Assembly: GCA_035544875.1 (NCBI GenBank) | Contig: DASZZP010000085.1 | Location: 36,395 to 100,394 of the forward strand | Length of the DNA: 64,000 bases | Direction: 5' to 3' | DNA from: JASLEW01 sp035544875 | Lineage (GTDB): Bacteria; Acidobacteriota; Thermoanaerobaculia; Multivoradales; UBA5704 | Part shown: piece by piece, positions 7,490 to 16,406 of the stretch | Layout: each line of letters opens with the position of its first letter | How positions within the stretch are numbered: the stretch's first letter is position 1 | Translations under genes and position numbers: made by a program | Notes under the pieces: model-generated | Seen by the model: only the letters and a program-made list of their open reading frames with translations | Database searches by the model: none | What the model was told of the DNA's origin: nothing

Positions 7490-9958
7490 TTACTCGTGGC
7501 TCAGGGCCACGATCGGATCGACCCGGATCGCGCGGCACGCCGGAAGCCAGCCCGCGCCGGCGGCGGCCAGGAGCGCGACCGCGGCGACGCCCGCGAACGT
7601 CGCGGGGTCCCACGGCGCAACGCCGTGCAACAGGCTGGTCATGGTCCGGGTCAGGGCCAGGGCGGCAGCCGTACCGAGCAATACGCCGGCGATCGACAGC
7701 GACGCGGCGCGCCGCGTGACCAGCCAGAGAATGCCCTCGGCCTGCGCCCCCAGCGCGATCCGGATCCCGATCTCCCGCGTCCGCGCGACGACGAGATAGG
7801 ACATGACGCCGTAGATGCCCACCGCGGCGAGGAAGAGCGCGACGCCGGCGAACGCGCTCAAGAGGAGAAGCAGGAAGCGCTCCTGCTCGACCGTATTCGC
7901 AACCACCGTTTCGAGCGTCCGGATGTCGAACACCGCCAAGCTGCCGTCGAGCGTGCGGAAGGCGCTGCGCACCGCGCCGGCGAGCGCGAGGGGCGAGGTC
8001 CGCGTCCGCACGACAAGATCCATGCCCCAATCGGGAAAGAGCCCGGTCATCGCCTGGGCGAACGGCACGTAGACCGTCGGCTCCGCCGGCAGCGTCAAGC
8101 TCGTCTGCCTGACGTCGCCCACCACGCCGACGACTGTGAGCCATGGGGCGTTCGGGCCGGGGTCGTGGCACAGGCAGACTCGCCGCCCCTTGGGGTCCTC
8201 CTTGTTCCAGAGGAGTCGCGCCAGCGTCTCGTTGACTAGCGCCACGCGCGGGCTCGCTGCGGTGTCTCCGGCGGAGACGTCGCGACCGTCGAGCAGTGGC
8301 AGGTGCAGGGTCGCGAAGTAGCCCGGGGTAACGACCCGCGCCTTGGGGCTCAATTCTTCCCCGCGCGCGACTGGCCGTCCCTCGACCGCCAGCTCGTCGG
8401 TCCACCAGTCGCCGGTGAGCGGAAGACGATTGATCGCCCCCGCTGACTCGACCCCGGGGAGCGATCGCAGCTCGGCCGCGGCGCTCTCGTAGAAGCCCGC
8501 CATGCGCCCGCGCTCGGCCCGGTACTTGGCGAGGAACGTTTCCTGGGTGTCGGCGGCGGCGGGTGCGCTCTGCGGCGGCGCGATGCGAAACGCCAGCACG
8601 CCGCGGGGATCGAATCCCGGGCGAATCGAGAGCACGCGGGAGACGCTCCGCAGGAGGAGCCCCGCGCCGACGAGAAGGACGATCGCGAGCGCCAGCTCGC
8701 CCACTACCAGAGCGGCGCGCAAGCGCGCCGTCCGGCCTCCCGCCGATGCCGTGCCGGCGACCAACTTGCTCCGGATGTCCTGCCGGCCGGCTTCGTAGGC
8801 CGGAGCGAGGCCGGCGAGAACTGAGGCAACGAGGCCGGAGAGCACCCCGGCGGCGAGGACCACGGCGTCGAGGCCGATCTCTCCCCGCCGCGGCGTCATC
8901 GCCGGGCTGATCCAGAGCAAGGCGCGGAACATCACGCCTCCGAGAACCATGCCCAGCGTCCCGCCGGCGATGCCCAGCAGCCCGTTCTCGATCGCCAGCT
9001 GGCGAACTAGCCGCGAACGCGTGGCGCCCAGCGCCAGGCGGGTGGCGATCTCCTTGGTGCGCCCGGTCGCCTGCGCCAGGAGCAGCGTGGCGACATTCAC
9101 GCAGGCAATCAGCAGCACCAGGCCCACGGCGCCGAGGAGCAGAAGTAGCCCCGGCCGCGCATCCTGCACCATCGCGTCGCGGAGCGCCAGCACGTCCACG
9201 CTCCAGCCCCGGTCCGGGTCCGGATACTGCCGCGCCAGGTCCTGCTCGATCGCGTTCACCTCCGCGAGGCCCTGCTCGCGCGACACCCCGGGCCGCAACC
9301 GGCCGAGCGCCGACAGCCAGCGCGCCCCGCGCCCGCTGCTGTCGCGCTCGAGAAGCAATGGCTTCCAGATGTCGACGTTCTCCGGAAACCGCAACTCGTC
9401 ACCGGCGACGCCGATCACCAGGTGGGCTCGGCCGCCGAGCCTGATCGCGCGGCCGACCACGTCGGGAGCAGCGGCGAAGCGCGCCCTCCACAGCCTAGCG
9501 CTGATCACCACGACATCTTCGCTCTCTCGCGCCTCGCGCTCACTCGGGAAGACGCGGCCCAGCTGGGCGCGCACCCCGAGCACCGGAAAAAACCCCGGCG
9601 TCACGCTCGCCAGGCGCACGCGCTCCGGAGCCTCCCTGCCCGCCAGGTTCGCACCGCTGGTCGTGAACGCCGCCATCCGCTCGAAAGCGCGGCTGCGCTC
9701 GATCCAGTCGCGCAGGTCGGGCGAAGACACGCCGAACAGGGAGAATCCCTTCGCGCGATTGCTCTCCGAGATGAGCATGATCCGCCCCGCCTCGGGATAG
9801 GGTAGAGGCCGCAGGAGAACCGCTCGGACTACCGAATAGACGGCGGTGTTGGCGCCGATTCCCAACCCCAGGACCAACGCCGCGGTGGCTGTGAATAACG
9901 GATTCTTCGCCAGTCGCCGGAGTCCGAATTCGGTATCCTGCCGCAGTGTGTCGAGCAT
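7490..9958 (-). CDS. ADOP-family ABC transporter permease (duplicated MacB/FtsX permease)
   Basis: An 822-residue integral membrane protein with the ADOP layout: first transmembrane segment (LFTATAALVLGLGIGANTAV), MacB periplasmic core, three-helix FtsX domain (LLLLLGAVGLVLLIACVNVA onward), a second periplasmic core (VALVNETLARLLW) and a second FtsX domain to the C-terminus. Such orphan permeases lack an adjacent ATPase and are strongly expanded in Acidobacteriota; their substrates are largely unknown, though relatives export macrolides or lipoproteins. The start at 9958 is chosen because GAGGAGGG lies just upstream; an in-frame extension to 10069 has no support. The PadR gene 64 bases downstream is the likely regulator. 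Confidence 0.93.
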   Translation of the reverse strand: MLDTLRQDTEFGLRRLAKNPLFTATAALVLGLGIGANTAVYSVVRAVLLRPLPYPEAGRIMLISESNRAKGFSLFGVSSPDLRDWIERSRAFERMAAFTTSGANLAGREAPERVRLASVTPGFFPVLGVRAQLGRVFPSEREARESEDVVVISARLWRARFAAAPDVVGRAIRLGGRAHLVIGVAGDELRFPENVDIWKPLLLERDSSGRGARWLSALGRLRPGVSREQGLAEVNAIEQDLARQYPDPDRGWSVDVLALRDAMVQDARPGLLLLLGAVGLVLLIACVNVATLLLAQATGRTKEIATRLALGATRSRLVRQLAIENGLLGIAGGTLGMVLGGVMFRALLWISPAMTPRRGEIGLDAVVLAAGVLSGLVASVLAGLAPAYEAGRQDIRSKLVAGTASAGGRTARLRAALVVGELALAIVLLVGAGLLLRSVSRVLSIRPGFDPRGVLAFRIAPPQSAPAAADTQETFLAKYRAERGRMAGFYESAAAELRSLPGVESAGAINRLPLTGDWWTDELAVEGRPVARGEELSPKARVVTPGYFATLHLPLLDGRDVSAGDTAASPRVALVNETLARLLWNKEDPKGRRVCLCHDPGPNAPWLTVVGVVGDVRQTSLTLPAEPTVYVPFAQAMTGLFPDWGMDLVVRTRTSPLALAGAVRSAFRTLDGSLAVFDIRTLETVVANTVEQERFLLLLLSAFAGVALFLAAVGIYGVMSYLVVARTREIGIRIALGAQAEGILWLVTRRAASLSIAGVLLGTAAALALTRTMTSLLHGVAPWDPATFAGVAAVALLAAAGAGWLPACRAIRVDPIVALSHE

Positions 9959-10103
9959 GGACCCTCCTCGCCTCGGTATTCCCTCAATACGCCGGCGGCA
10001 TCGCTTGGTTGCAGGCTCGGCGCTCTGGGAGCCGTCCGCCCGCTCGCCGGGCCGAGTGCCCACCGTCACAACTATGGGACCGTCCCTCCTTTCGCCGGGC
10101 CGG

Positions 10104-10913
10104 CTAGACTGAGGCGAGAAGCGCCCGAGTCACTCGACGGAGTCGGCCGGGTGTCATCCCGACCGTGCGCCGGAAGACCCGGCCGAGGTGGCTCTGATCG
10201 GCGAATCCCAGCGCCAGCGCCAAGTCGACGAGCTCGATCTCGCCGAACGCTACCGCCGGCACCGCTTGTTCCACACGGCTGCACTGCCGGTACTCGCGTG
10301 GAGACACGCCATAGACGCGGCGAAACGCCCGCGCCAGGTAGATGGGGTGGCGTTGCGCTTCGGCGCTCAGCTCGGCGAGCGAGCGACGCTGGCCACGCTC
10401 GCAGCCTCGCAGGGCCTCTGCGACGTCTCGCAGCCAGCTTTCACAGCGCGCCAGCCGGAGCTCGGCCGCGCTGTTCGCCTGCAGCCGGCCCATCAAGCGA
10501 GCAGCGCGTTCCTGCAAGCCGGTCCGGCCCTCGCGCGCCGCCACGTAGAGCTCGAGTCCCAGGGCCCACGTCACAGCGTTGGTGGCCGTGGCGACCGGCT
10601 TCCTCCCTGGTCCTCTGCCCAGCGCCGCAAGCAGCACCTCGGGAAGCTCCACGATCACCGCCTGGCCGCCGTCCCCCCCGAACATGTCGCGATGTGGGGC
10701 TCCAACAGGTTTGAAGAGCAGCGTGCCGGGGCGGCAAGTGTAGACCTCACCGCTGATGTCTTCGTCGCATGCACCGGCAAGTTGCAGGGTCAGCGTCGCA
10801 ACCGGCTCCGTATGCCAGTCGAGGCGGCGGTGTGGCTCGTGTGCCGTGAGCGTGAAACCGAGGCCGTCTGCGACGGCTCGATGCAGCACCGCTCCCTGTG
10901 TGACCGTCTGCAT
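10104..10913 (-). CDS. AraC-family transcriptional regulator
   Basis: About 269 residues. The N-terminal half looks like a cupin-type sensing domain (GTLLFKPVGAPHRDMFGG); the C-terminal third is a double helix-turn-helix ending in the AraC signature (LALALGFADQSHLGRVFRRTVGMTPGRLR). The ATG at 10913 begins the conserved part; an upstream in-frame start would run into the divergent promoter region. It is transcribed away from the thioredoxin relic at 11005, with 91 bases between the two starts, so it may once have controlled that gene. The ligand cannot be inferred. Confidence 0.88.
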   Translation of the reverse strand: MQTVTQGAVLHRAVADGLGFTLTAHEPHRRLDWHTEPVATLTLQLAGACDEDISGEVYTCRPGTLLFKPVGAPHRDMFGGDGGQAVIVELPEVLLAALGRGPGRKPVATATNAVTWALGLELYVAAREGRTGLQERAARLMGRLQANSAAELRLARCESWLRDVAEALRGCERGQRRSLAELSAEAQRHPIYLARAFRRVYGVSPREYRQCSRVEQAVPAVAFGEIELVDLALALGFADQSHLGRVFRRTVGMTPGRLRRVTRALLASV

Positions 10914-11004
10914 CGAGGTTCGGTTCGTTCTAGACCGAGTAAGAATCCCCAAACTATTGTAAGCCGACGTCGAGCGAGAGAGCCATTCATCAAGGGACGA
11001 AGCC

Positions 11005-11777
11005 GTGAAGACCACCAACGCAGCACGCCGCGCCGCAGTCGCTGCACTCGGTTTTCATGTGTTCGTCTCGGCTGGCATGGTCTCTGCGGCCGTGGCTGCG
11101 AATCCCGCAGCCAAGCCCTTCCCTTTGATGGTCGGCGACCCCGCTCCGCCGCTCGTCCCGTCTCGATGGATTCGGGGCAAGCCGGTCTTGGTCTTCGCAC
11201 CTGGCCGAGCCTACGTCGTGGACTTCTGGGCCTCTTGGTGCGGGCCTTGCGTTGCCGACCTGCCTCATCTCAATGCGCTCCAGCGGCGCTACTCGAAGGA
11301 CGCCACGTTCGTTTGGATGAACGTCTGGGAACCTCGCCCCAGCGAGCTCGACCGCTTCCTTTCCGGTCTGAAGGAAGAGGTTGGCTTTGCCGTGGCGCTC
11401 GACAAGGTCACCGTACCGCCAGGCAAGGAGATGTCGGAAGCGATGTACGACGGCGGTACGGCGGCGACCGTGAAGTGGTGAGAACGGTGCGGGATCCAGA
11501 AGTCCTGAACCACATCGCCTGGGCGGTGGTCAACCCTCGCCAGAAGTTGCCGGACCGCGACCTCGAACTGGCGCGCCTTGCAGTCGAGCAGGCGGCGGCC
11601 TCGGCCCACGACGAGGATCCGGAGATCCTGCGCACCCGCGCACGCGTGGCCTTCCTGAGTGGCGATCGCGCGGCGGCCATCCGCTATCAGCTGCGAGCGA
11701 TCGAGCTGGCGCCAGAAGTGCGAAAAAAGGAGTACGACACTACTCTGGCGGAATACCGCGCGACGGAGGAGCACTAG
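11005..11777 (+). pseudogene. TlpA-like thioredoxin with C-terminal helical tail, broken by deletion and frameshift
   Basis: The first part (11005-11481, GTG start with AAGGGA upstream) encodes a signal sequence, a TlpA-like half domain with active-site WCGPC, and stops at ATVKW. A second reading frame then continues with LNHIAWAVVNPRQKL and ILRTRARVAFLSGDRAAAI, the helical tail normally fused to such thioredoxins. The missing middle is exactly the second half of the thioredoxin fold, including the cis-proline strand (usually IPT-F-VD-GRI-W-GHP). So an internal deletion with frame change has joined the two ends; the product cannot fold as an oxidoreductase. An intact parent would reduce periplasmic disulfides. 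Confidence 0.72.
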
Positions 11778-11830
11778 CAGCCAGACAGGGAGGGGAACGA
11801 GCAGCTCGCGAGCGCTGCGAGCTCTATCGC

Positions 11831-11902
11831 GGTCGCTATGGGCATTGCTGCCCACGCCTCACAGATCCCGGCGTGCGCAATTCACGCACCTGCGGCTCTT
11901 CG
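11831..11902 (-). ncRNA. Probable group II intron 3' end (domains V and VI), truncated
   Basis: Read on the minus strand, AAGAGCCGCAGGTGCGTGAA opens a domain V-like hairpin (GTGCG pairing with CGCAC) closed by CCGGGATCTGTGAGG, then a short stem GGGCA-GCAA-TGCCC as in domain VI. This order is characteristic of the 3' ends of bacterial group II introns. No reverse transcriptase frame and no intron 5' end are visible, so only the tail survives. The call rests on remembered consensus and should be folded against covariance models. Confidence 0.45.
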
Positions 11903-12054
11903 CCTCGGCGCAATCAGCGAATATCAGCGTGACTCGTCGTCGAAGCGTCCAGACTCGTCCGCCGTCTCAGGCTGGCGCAACCTCGGGCACAGGCCCCTCA
12001 CCCGGGATGGTCTTGCCTCTTGACAAGCGGTCGTTCCATATCAGCTTAGCCGAG

Positions 12055-12369
12055 CTAGACACCGGCGGGCCGGAACGGTATGCCGAGGCTGCCCTGCATG
12101 TAGCCGAGCAGGCTCCATCTCCTGGTGCGCCACCATGAGCAGCGTCGGGCCCCACCGCCGGACGTTCTCGAGCTGCGCCGCGCTGCCCGCTCGTCCGGCC
12201 GCTTCTTCAGCGAAAAGGCCGCATACAGGTACTGGATCATCAGCTGGTGCTCGATCTCGGCCGCTTCCTGCAGGGCCGCGACCAGCTGCTCCCTGGTGCG
12301 GAGCGCCGCACCCCAACGACGCCGCCCGCGAAGCCGCCTGTTCCTCGTGCCACTGAGCCGCTGAATCAC
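12055..12369 (-). pseudogene. Ferritin-like (VioB/iminophenyl-pyruvate dimer synthase type) N-terminal fragment, frameshifted
   Basis: One frame gives LVAALQEAAEIEHQLMIQYL and continues AAFSLKKRPDE; the adjacent frame continues with AAQLENVRRWGPTLLMVAHQ and EME, and the first frame resumes with LLGYMQGSLGIPFRP. Together these make the first two helices of a ferritin-like domain with its E-x-x-H and H-x-E-x-E type metal ligands, broken by at least two indels and lacking the rest of the gene. The parent family includes enzymes and orphan diiron-like proteins; no function remains here. Confidence 0.65.
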
Positions 12370-12435
12370 CTCGCGCCGCCGCGAGACCCGGACGGCACGT
12401 TCGCTTCGGGCCGGCCCTCGACTGCTAGCCCAGGG

Positions 12436-13431
12436 CTAGTGCCCGGAGAGAAAGCTCTCGACGACGCGCACAAACTCCTCGGGCTCTTCGTAGAAAGGCA
12501 GGTGGCCGCTGCGCTCGAAGACGGCGAGCTTAGAGCCCGGGATGCCGCGATGGATGTTCCAGGCGACGACCGGCGCCACGTTCATGTCGTAACGGCCGGT
12601 GCCGACCAGGGTGGGGAAGCCGTACTTGCGCAGCTCGGGGTTCAGATCGAAGCGCGCAAGATCCGCCTCGATCGTCTGGTTGACCTTCTTGTTGAAGTGG
12701 ATATCGGTGAACCTGGACAGGAAGGCGTCACGCTTCTCGGGTGAGTAGAAGAGCATCGCCAGGTACTCCCGCAGGCTGCTCTGCTGCGCCTTCCGGTCCC
12801 CCATCTCATCTGCGAACGAGTAGCGGTCCTGGCGCTCGGTCCCCTCGGGGAAGACCTCCCTGAAGAGGAACTTGGTGTCGCTCCACTTGGGAGCGGCGGA
12901 GTCGAGAATGATGAGATGGGCGATGTGCTCGGGGTGGCTTGCCGCGTATGCCATCACCAGGTAACCGCCCCAGGAATGACCGAGCAGATCGATCTTCTCC
13001 GCTCCGATGTGGGCGCGCACCGCATCGAGGTCGGAGATCTGATCGGCCAAGCTGCAGCTCTGGTTCGCGGCCAGAGGGGGAGACTGCCCGTCGCCCCGTT
13101 GGTCGTAGAAGACGACCGGGCGCCTGCGGGCGAGGACGTCCCAGGCGTCCGAGCTGTGCAGATAGTCGTGGGGGAAGCCCGGCCCGCCGTTGGCGACCAC
13201 CAGCGGCACCCCGGACCCGGGGCCCCGGACCTCGACGTAGAGCGTGGCGCCGGGCGCCTGGATCAGCGTTCCGGTCTCGACCGCCTGGGCGGCCCGGGCC
13301 GGCAAGGCGGCAGCGAGCGCGAGAGCGAGACAGGGGAGCGCACGCCGGACGGAGCGCGGGTGGAGCGGGCGCTGCAAGAGAGCGGATGCATCGACGGCAG
13401 CGCCGCATGCCGTCGCAAGAAGATTCTCCAT
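12436..13431 (-). CDS. Secreted alpha/beta hydrolase (proline iminopeptidase-like)
   Basis: A 331-residue protein with an N-terminal signal region (ALPCLALALAAALPARA) and an alpha/beta-hydrolase core: oxyanion motif NGGPGFPHDY, DQRGDGQS, nucleophile elbow GHSWGG, acid in GRYDMNV, and catalytic His in RSGHLPFYEEP. The HGGPG-like motif and overall order fit the proline iminopeptidase branch, but substrate cannot be assigned. GGAGGTG seven bases before the ATG supports the start. It is the only intact gene between 11.0 and 14.8 kb, surrounded by relics. Confidence 0.88.
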   Translation of the reverse strand: MENLLATACGAAVDASALLQRPLHPRSVRRALPCLALALAAALPARAAQAVETGTLIQAPGATLYVEVRGPGSGVPLVVANGGPGFPHDYLHSSDAWDVLARRRPVVFYDQRGDGQSPPLAANQSCSLADQISDLDAVRAHIGAEKIDLLGHSWGGYLVMAYAASHPEHIAHLIILDSAAPKWSDTKFLFREVFPEGTERQDRYSFADEMGDRKAQQSSLREYLAMLFYSPEKRDAFLSRFTDIHFNKKVNQTIEADLARFDLNPELRKYGFPTLVGTGRYDMNVAPVVAWNIHRGIPGSKLAVFERSGHLPFYEEPEEFVRVVESFLSGH

Positions 13432-13529
13432 CGGGACACCTCCAGTTTGTCGCCGCGAATACTACGCGAAAGGACCACGGTTCCCGCGAACGAAGCCGGC
13501 GGAACGGTGCCCGCCGGGGGGTGTCGAGG

Positions 13530-13997
13530 TTACCGCTGACCCCGCTCGGATCGCCAATCATGCCGGTCCCTGGCTCGGGCGATGTCGGCGTTTTCGACGC
13601 TGTGACCGCGCACCTTGGCCGGATTCCGAAAGAAGAACTGCGTCACCGTCACCCCCGCGTGCTCGGCGATGGCGCGCCGCAAGGGACCAGGGAGGTACTC
13701 GGCCGTTTGCGCTCGGTCAGAGCGCTGCGCCGGATACCAGATCCAGATGACCAGCTCTCGTTGCCGCGCCGGCGCCGGCGCGAACGGATCCACACGGGCC
13801 GTATCCACCCATGCGGTGCTGACGCGGCCAACGGCGAACGGGCCCGTGGGGCGTGGCAGCTCCAGCGACGAGTTGTGTTCCAACCAGAGGGACGCGAAGA
13901 GGACCCCCACGGCGAGCGCGCCCACGGCTGCGACGCCCGCCAGGGCCAGGAGCATCTTTTTCAAGGGTCGACGCATATACGCGGCTTCCAGATTCAT
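13530..13997 (-). pseudogene. N-terminal fragment of a PAF-acetylhydrolase-like alpha/beta hydrolase
   Basis: The first 130 residues carry a transmembrane or signal segment (MLLALAGVAAVGALAVGVLF) and the conserved start of this family: PTGPFAVGRVSTAWVDTAR, LVIWIWYPA, YLPGPLRRAI, NPAKVRGHSVENADIA. The core beginning with the conserved strand and the GxSxG elbow is absent; after ADIA the sequence turns into a short unrelated tail and stops. The gene therefore lost more than half its length. Confidence 0.65.
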
Positions 13998-14164
13998 CGA
14001 GATTCACGATCATGACGCAAAGTACTTGGCTTCGCAAAGTAGCGCATAGGTGGCGGCCAAGGATCGTGCCGGAAGCGGCCGAAGAGCTGGCCGAGCGGCA
14101 CCATGTGGGCACGGCCGGCGCCGCTGCGCAGCTCGCGCGTGAGGCGCTGGATCCCGGTCCCGCG

Positions 14165-14880
14165 TGGCCACGTCCCAGGCAAAACCGCTGCCGGGTGCGA
14201 GATCGGCAGGCAGAGCGGTGCCGTTGTCGTACTGCGAGGGAGTGTCGAACGATGGCCCGACGTCGCGGGTATAGATGCGCTGCACATGGTAGCCGAGCGC
14301 CTGCATGCCGTCGCGAACGAACTCGGAAGTGCGGATGAAGGTACGTACGCTTGTCCCTGAACGTCTCGACGTCTTCAGCCTGGAAGTACGAGGCGATGGT
14401 CATGTTGCCGTAGAAGGAAAGATCGTTGACCGGCGAGCTCTCGTAATCGATGATCTTGTGCACGACGGTGTTTGCCTGCTCGAGACTGGTCACGGGTACG
14501 CGGCCGATCGCGAAGTCGGGCAGGCCGGAACCGCCGCCAGCATGCGGGTACACGGAGTAGGGGTAGTCGGTCGCGATGCCATTGACATAAAAAGGTGCGA
14601 TGACGCCGGCGTCGCCGAGCAGGAGGACGTAGCTGGGAGCGACGAGGCAGTGGTCATACTCGTCATCGATCATCTGGCGGATCTGCTCTCTTGTCCGGAA
14701 GCCGCCGCTGCCGTCATCGATGGTGAGCACCTTAGTGGTGATGCCCTTTTGTCTCTTCCAGGCGGCGAGGGCGTCGCTGGCCAGTTGGAAACTCTGCGGC
14801 GCCAGGATGAGGAACTCTTCTGCCAGGCAGATGCGCTCAATGGGCGATCGAAATATGTATTGGAAGACGGCGCCCGTCAA
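14165..14880 (-). pseudogene. Gingipain-type (C25) cysteine peptidase fragment, frameshifted
   Basis: About 14850-14325 reads EFLILAPQSFQLASDALAAW, KRQKGITTKVLTIDD, YVLLLGDAGVIAPFYV, DFAIGRVPV and YGNMTIASYFQ, a recognisable N-terminal stretch of a peptidase C25 domain. The frame then shifts, and the next part (QALGYHVQRIYTRDVGPSFD, NGTALPADLAPG) is found in the neighbouring frame from 14306. The catalytic His and Cys segments, expected further on, are not found. There is no signal peptide or start; the segment abuts the end of the membrane-protein gene at 14882. Confidence 0.62.
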
Positions 14881-14881
14881 A

Positions 14882-15748
14882 CTATTGAGGATCAGGCGCG
14901 TCGAAACGAACAACCGAATCCTCGCCGGCTGCGGGAGCGGCGGGATCGGAAACAGGGCTGCGGAGGCCCTGCGGCCCGTTCGGGCCTGAAGTTGGGCGCC
15001 GGTCCTCCTTCGTCGACTTGGTCGGTGGCGAATGGTGCCGCCAAGGGTCGCGGGGCGGAGAGGCCGTGGCTCGAGGCCCATTCTTTGCTCCTTTAGCATT
15101 GCGCGGGGAGGCCTCCCGAAGCCGTGCGAGTCGAACCACTCGCCGCCAATTGGCTTCGCCTCTAACCAGAAACGCAACCGTCAATACCAACGTTGCGGCG
15201 AGCAGCGTGAGCCTTACCCAGCTTACAGTCCGGCCAGAGGATGTGATCGCTGCAAAGGAGCCGAATAAGCCAGCACCTGCCAGACCGAGAAGCGGATTTG
15301 CCTTTCGCCAGCCGCCAATCGCCCTGAGAACATCGGGGTTGACGTCGCCCTCTGCCTTTGCACTGCGGTACATGTTTTCATAGCCTACCACGCCTGCGAT
15401 ATATAGACAGCTAATGGCAATAAACCAGTGAGAATCTGTGCCCTTGACGCTGGCCCTAAACAAGCCGAACTGCACAATACCAAGCGTGAACGGGATAACA
15501 GTGTCGACTAGGCTCGGGACCCAAGCGAACTGAGCAACGCCCATCCGGTACTCGTTCCACACGAGTACCGCCACAACTACGGAGGTCGCGATTCGCAGCC
15601 AATTGTCGACGTCGAGCAAGTCGAGTTCAAGATGCCGGTCTACGAGAGTTGCAAGGAGACCAAGCGACACCGCCTGCAAGATACTGATCAGCGTCAAGTA
15701 GGTGACGGCGAACTCGTCTCTCAGGTACTGGGCGTCCATGCGTTTCAT
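14882..15748 (-). CDS. Multi-pass membrane protein of unknown function
   Basis: The 288-residue product has about five to six hydrophobic segments (for example TYLTLISILQAVSLGLLATL, IATSVVVAVLVW, FIAISCLYIAGVVGYE, LTLLAATLVLTVAFLV) and a long basic, proline-rich C-terminal tail that may be partly read-through into non-conserved DNA. AGGAGG six bases before the ATG at 15748 is decisive; the longer frame from 15832 would overlap the upstream gene. It starts 22 bases after the gene at 15771-16301 and is probably in one operon with it and with the patatin gene. I do not recognise the family. Confidence 0.75.
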   Translation of the reverse strand: MKRMDAQYLRDEFAVTYLTLISILQAVSLGLLATLVDRHLELDLLDVDNWLRIATSVVVAVLVWNEYRMGVAQFAWVPSLVDTVIPFTLGIVQFGLFRASVKGTDSHWFIAISCLYIAGVVGYENMYRSAKAEGDVNPDVLRAIGGWRKANPLLGLAGAGLFGSFAAITSSGRTVSWVRLTLLAATLVLTVAFLVRGEANWRRVVRLARLREASPRNAKGAKNGPRATASPPRDPWRHHSPPTKSTKEDRRPTSGPNGPQGLRSPVSDPAAPAAGEDSVVRFDAPDPQ

Positions 15749-15770
15749 AGGCAACCTCCTAGAGGCATCC

Positions 15771-16301
15771 TCATCGGGCGAGACCTCCCGCACCTCGAGC
15801 GTTTCGGCCTGCTCGGATGGATCCTCGGCCACGTGGCGAGTTGCTCTGCAACGCTGGAGCAGGTCGCACGTCCTGGGCGCTGATCGAGGTCGAAACCTGC
15901 CGGCCTTCAGTCAGATGCTCATTGTGGTGCGCTGCCAGTGCCTTTCCCATCAGACGCCAATCGTTGACACCACAGAGCACGAACAGGACCGCGCCGAGGA
16001 TCGGAGTTAGCCCAAGCAGCAACAGCACTCCCTTCAGGATTCTGTCGGAGGCGGGGACAGACGCCAGGACGATCCCGAGCAGAATCACGCCAAAGACAAC
16101 AGACACGGCTATAGCTCCCGCCATCGTGAGCAGCCAGTCGAAACGCATTGCACGCCGATGATCGAGCGTCAAATGTCGATTCCCTTTCTGGCCCGTAACA
16201 ACACTCTCCCTCAAATCATTTACGAAACGAGCAGCTTGGATCACACTATTCCAGTTTGCCCATACTCCTGCCAAGATGGCTATGTAGGGAGCGTCTTTCA
16301 T
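15771..16301 (-). CDS. Small membrane protein of unknown function
   Basis: A 176-residue protein with two strong transmembrane segments (MAGAIAVSVVFGVILLGIVL and VLLLLGLTPILGAVLFVLCG) preceded by a polar N-terminal region (ANWNSVIQAARFVNDLRESV). The ATG at 16301 has GGAGGAAG-like spacing upstream; an in-frame extension to 16397 lacks one. It sits between the patatin gene (105-base gap) and the next membrane protein (22-base gap), all on the minus strand. The two-helix hairpin recalls effector-like membrane proteins, but no family could be named. Confidence 0.75.
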   Translation of the reverse strand: MKDAPYIAILAGVWANWNSVIQAARFVNDLRESVVTGQKGNRHLTLDHRRAMRFDWLLTMAGAIAVSVVFGVILLGIVLASVPASDRILKGVLLLLGLTPILGAVLFVLCGVNDWRLMGKALAAHHNEHLTEGRQVSTSISAQDVRPAPALQSNSPRGRGSIRAGRNARGAGGLAR

Positions 16302-16406
16302 GTCTTCCTCCCGTCCGCGGTCGACATCGTCGTCCGAGACCGCGAGGGCGTGATCCCGGCCGCATCTTCTCGCGCCAACCTCGACCGGCTGCGGCAAGGG
16401 AGTTGA

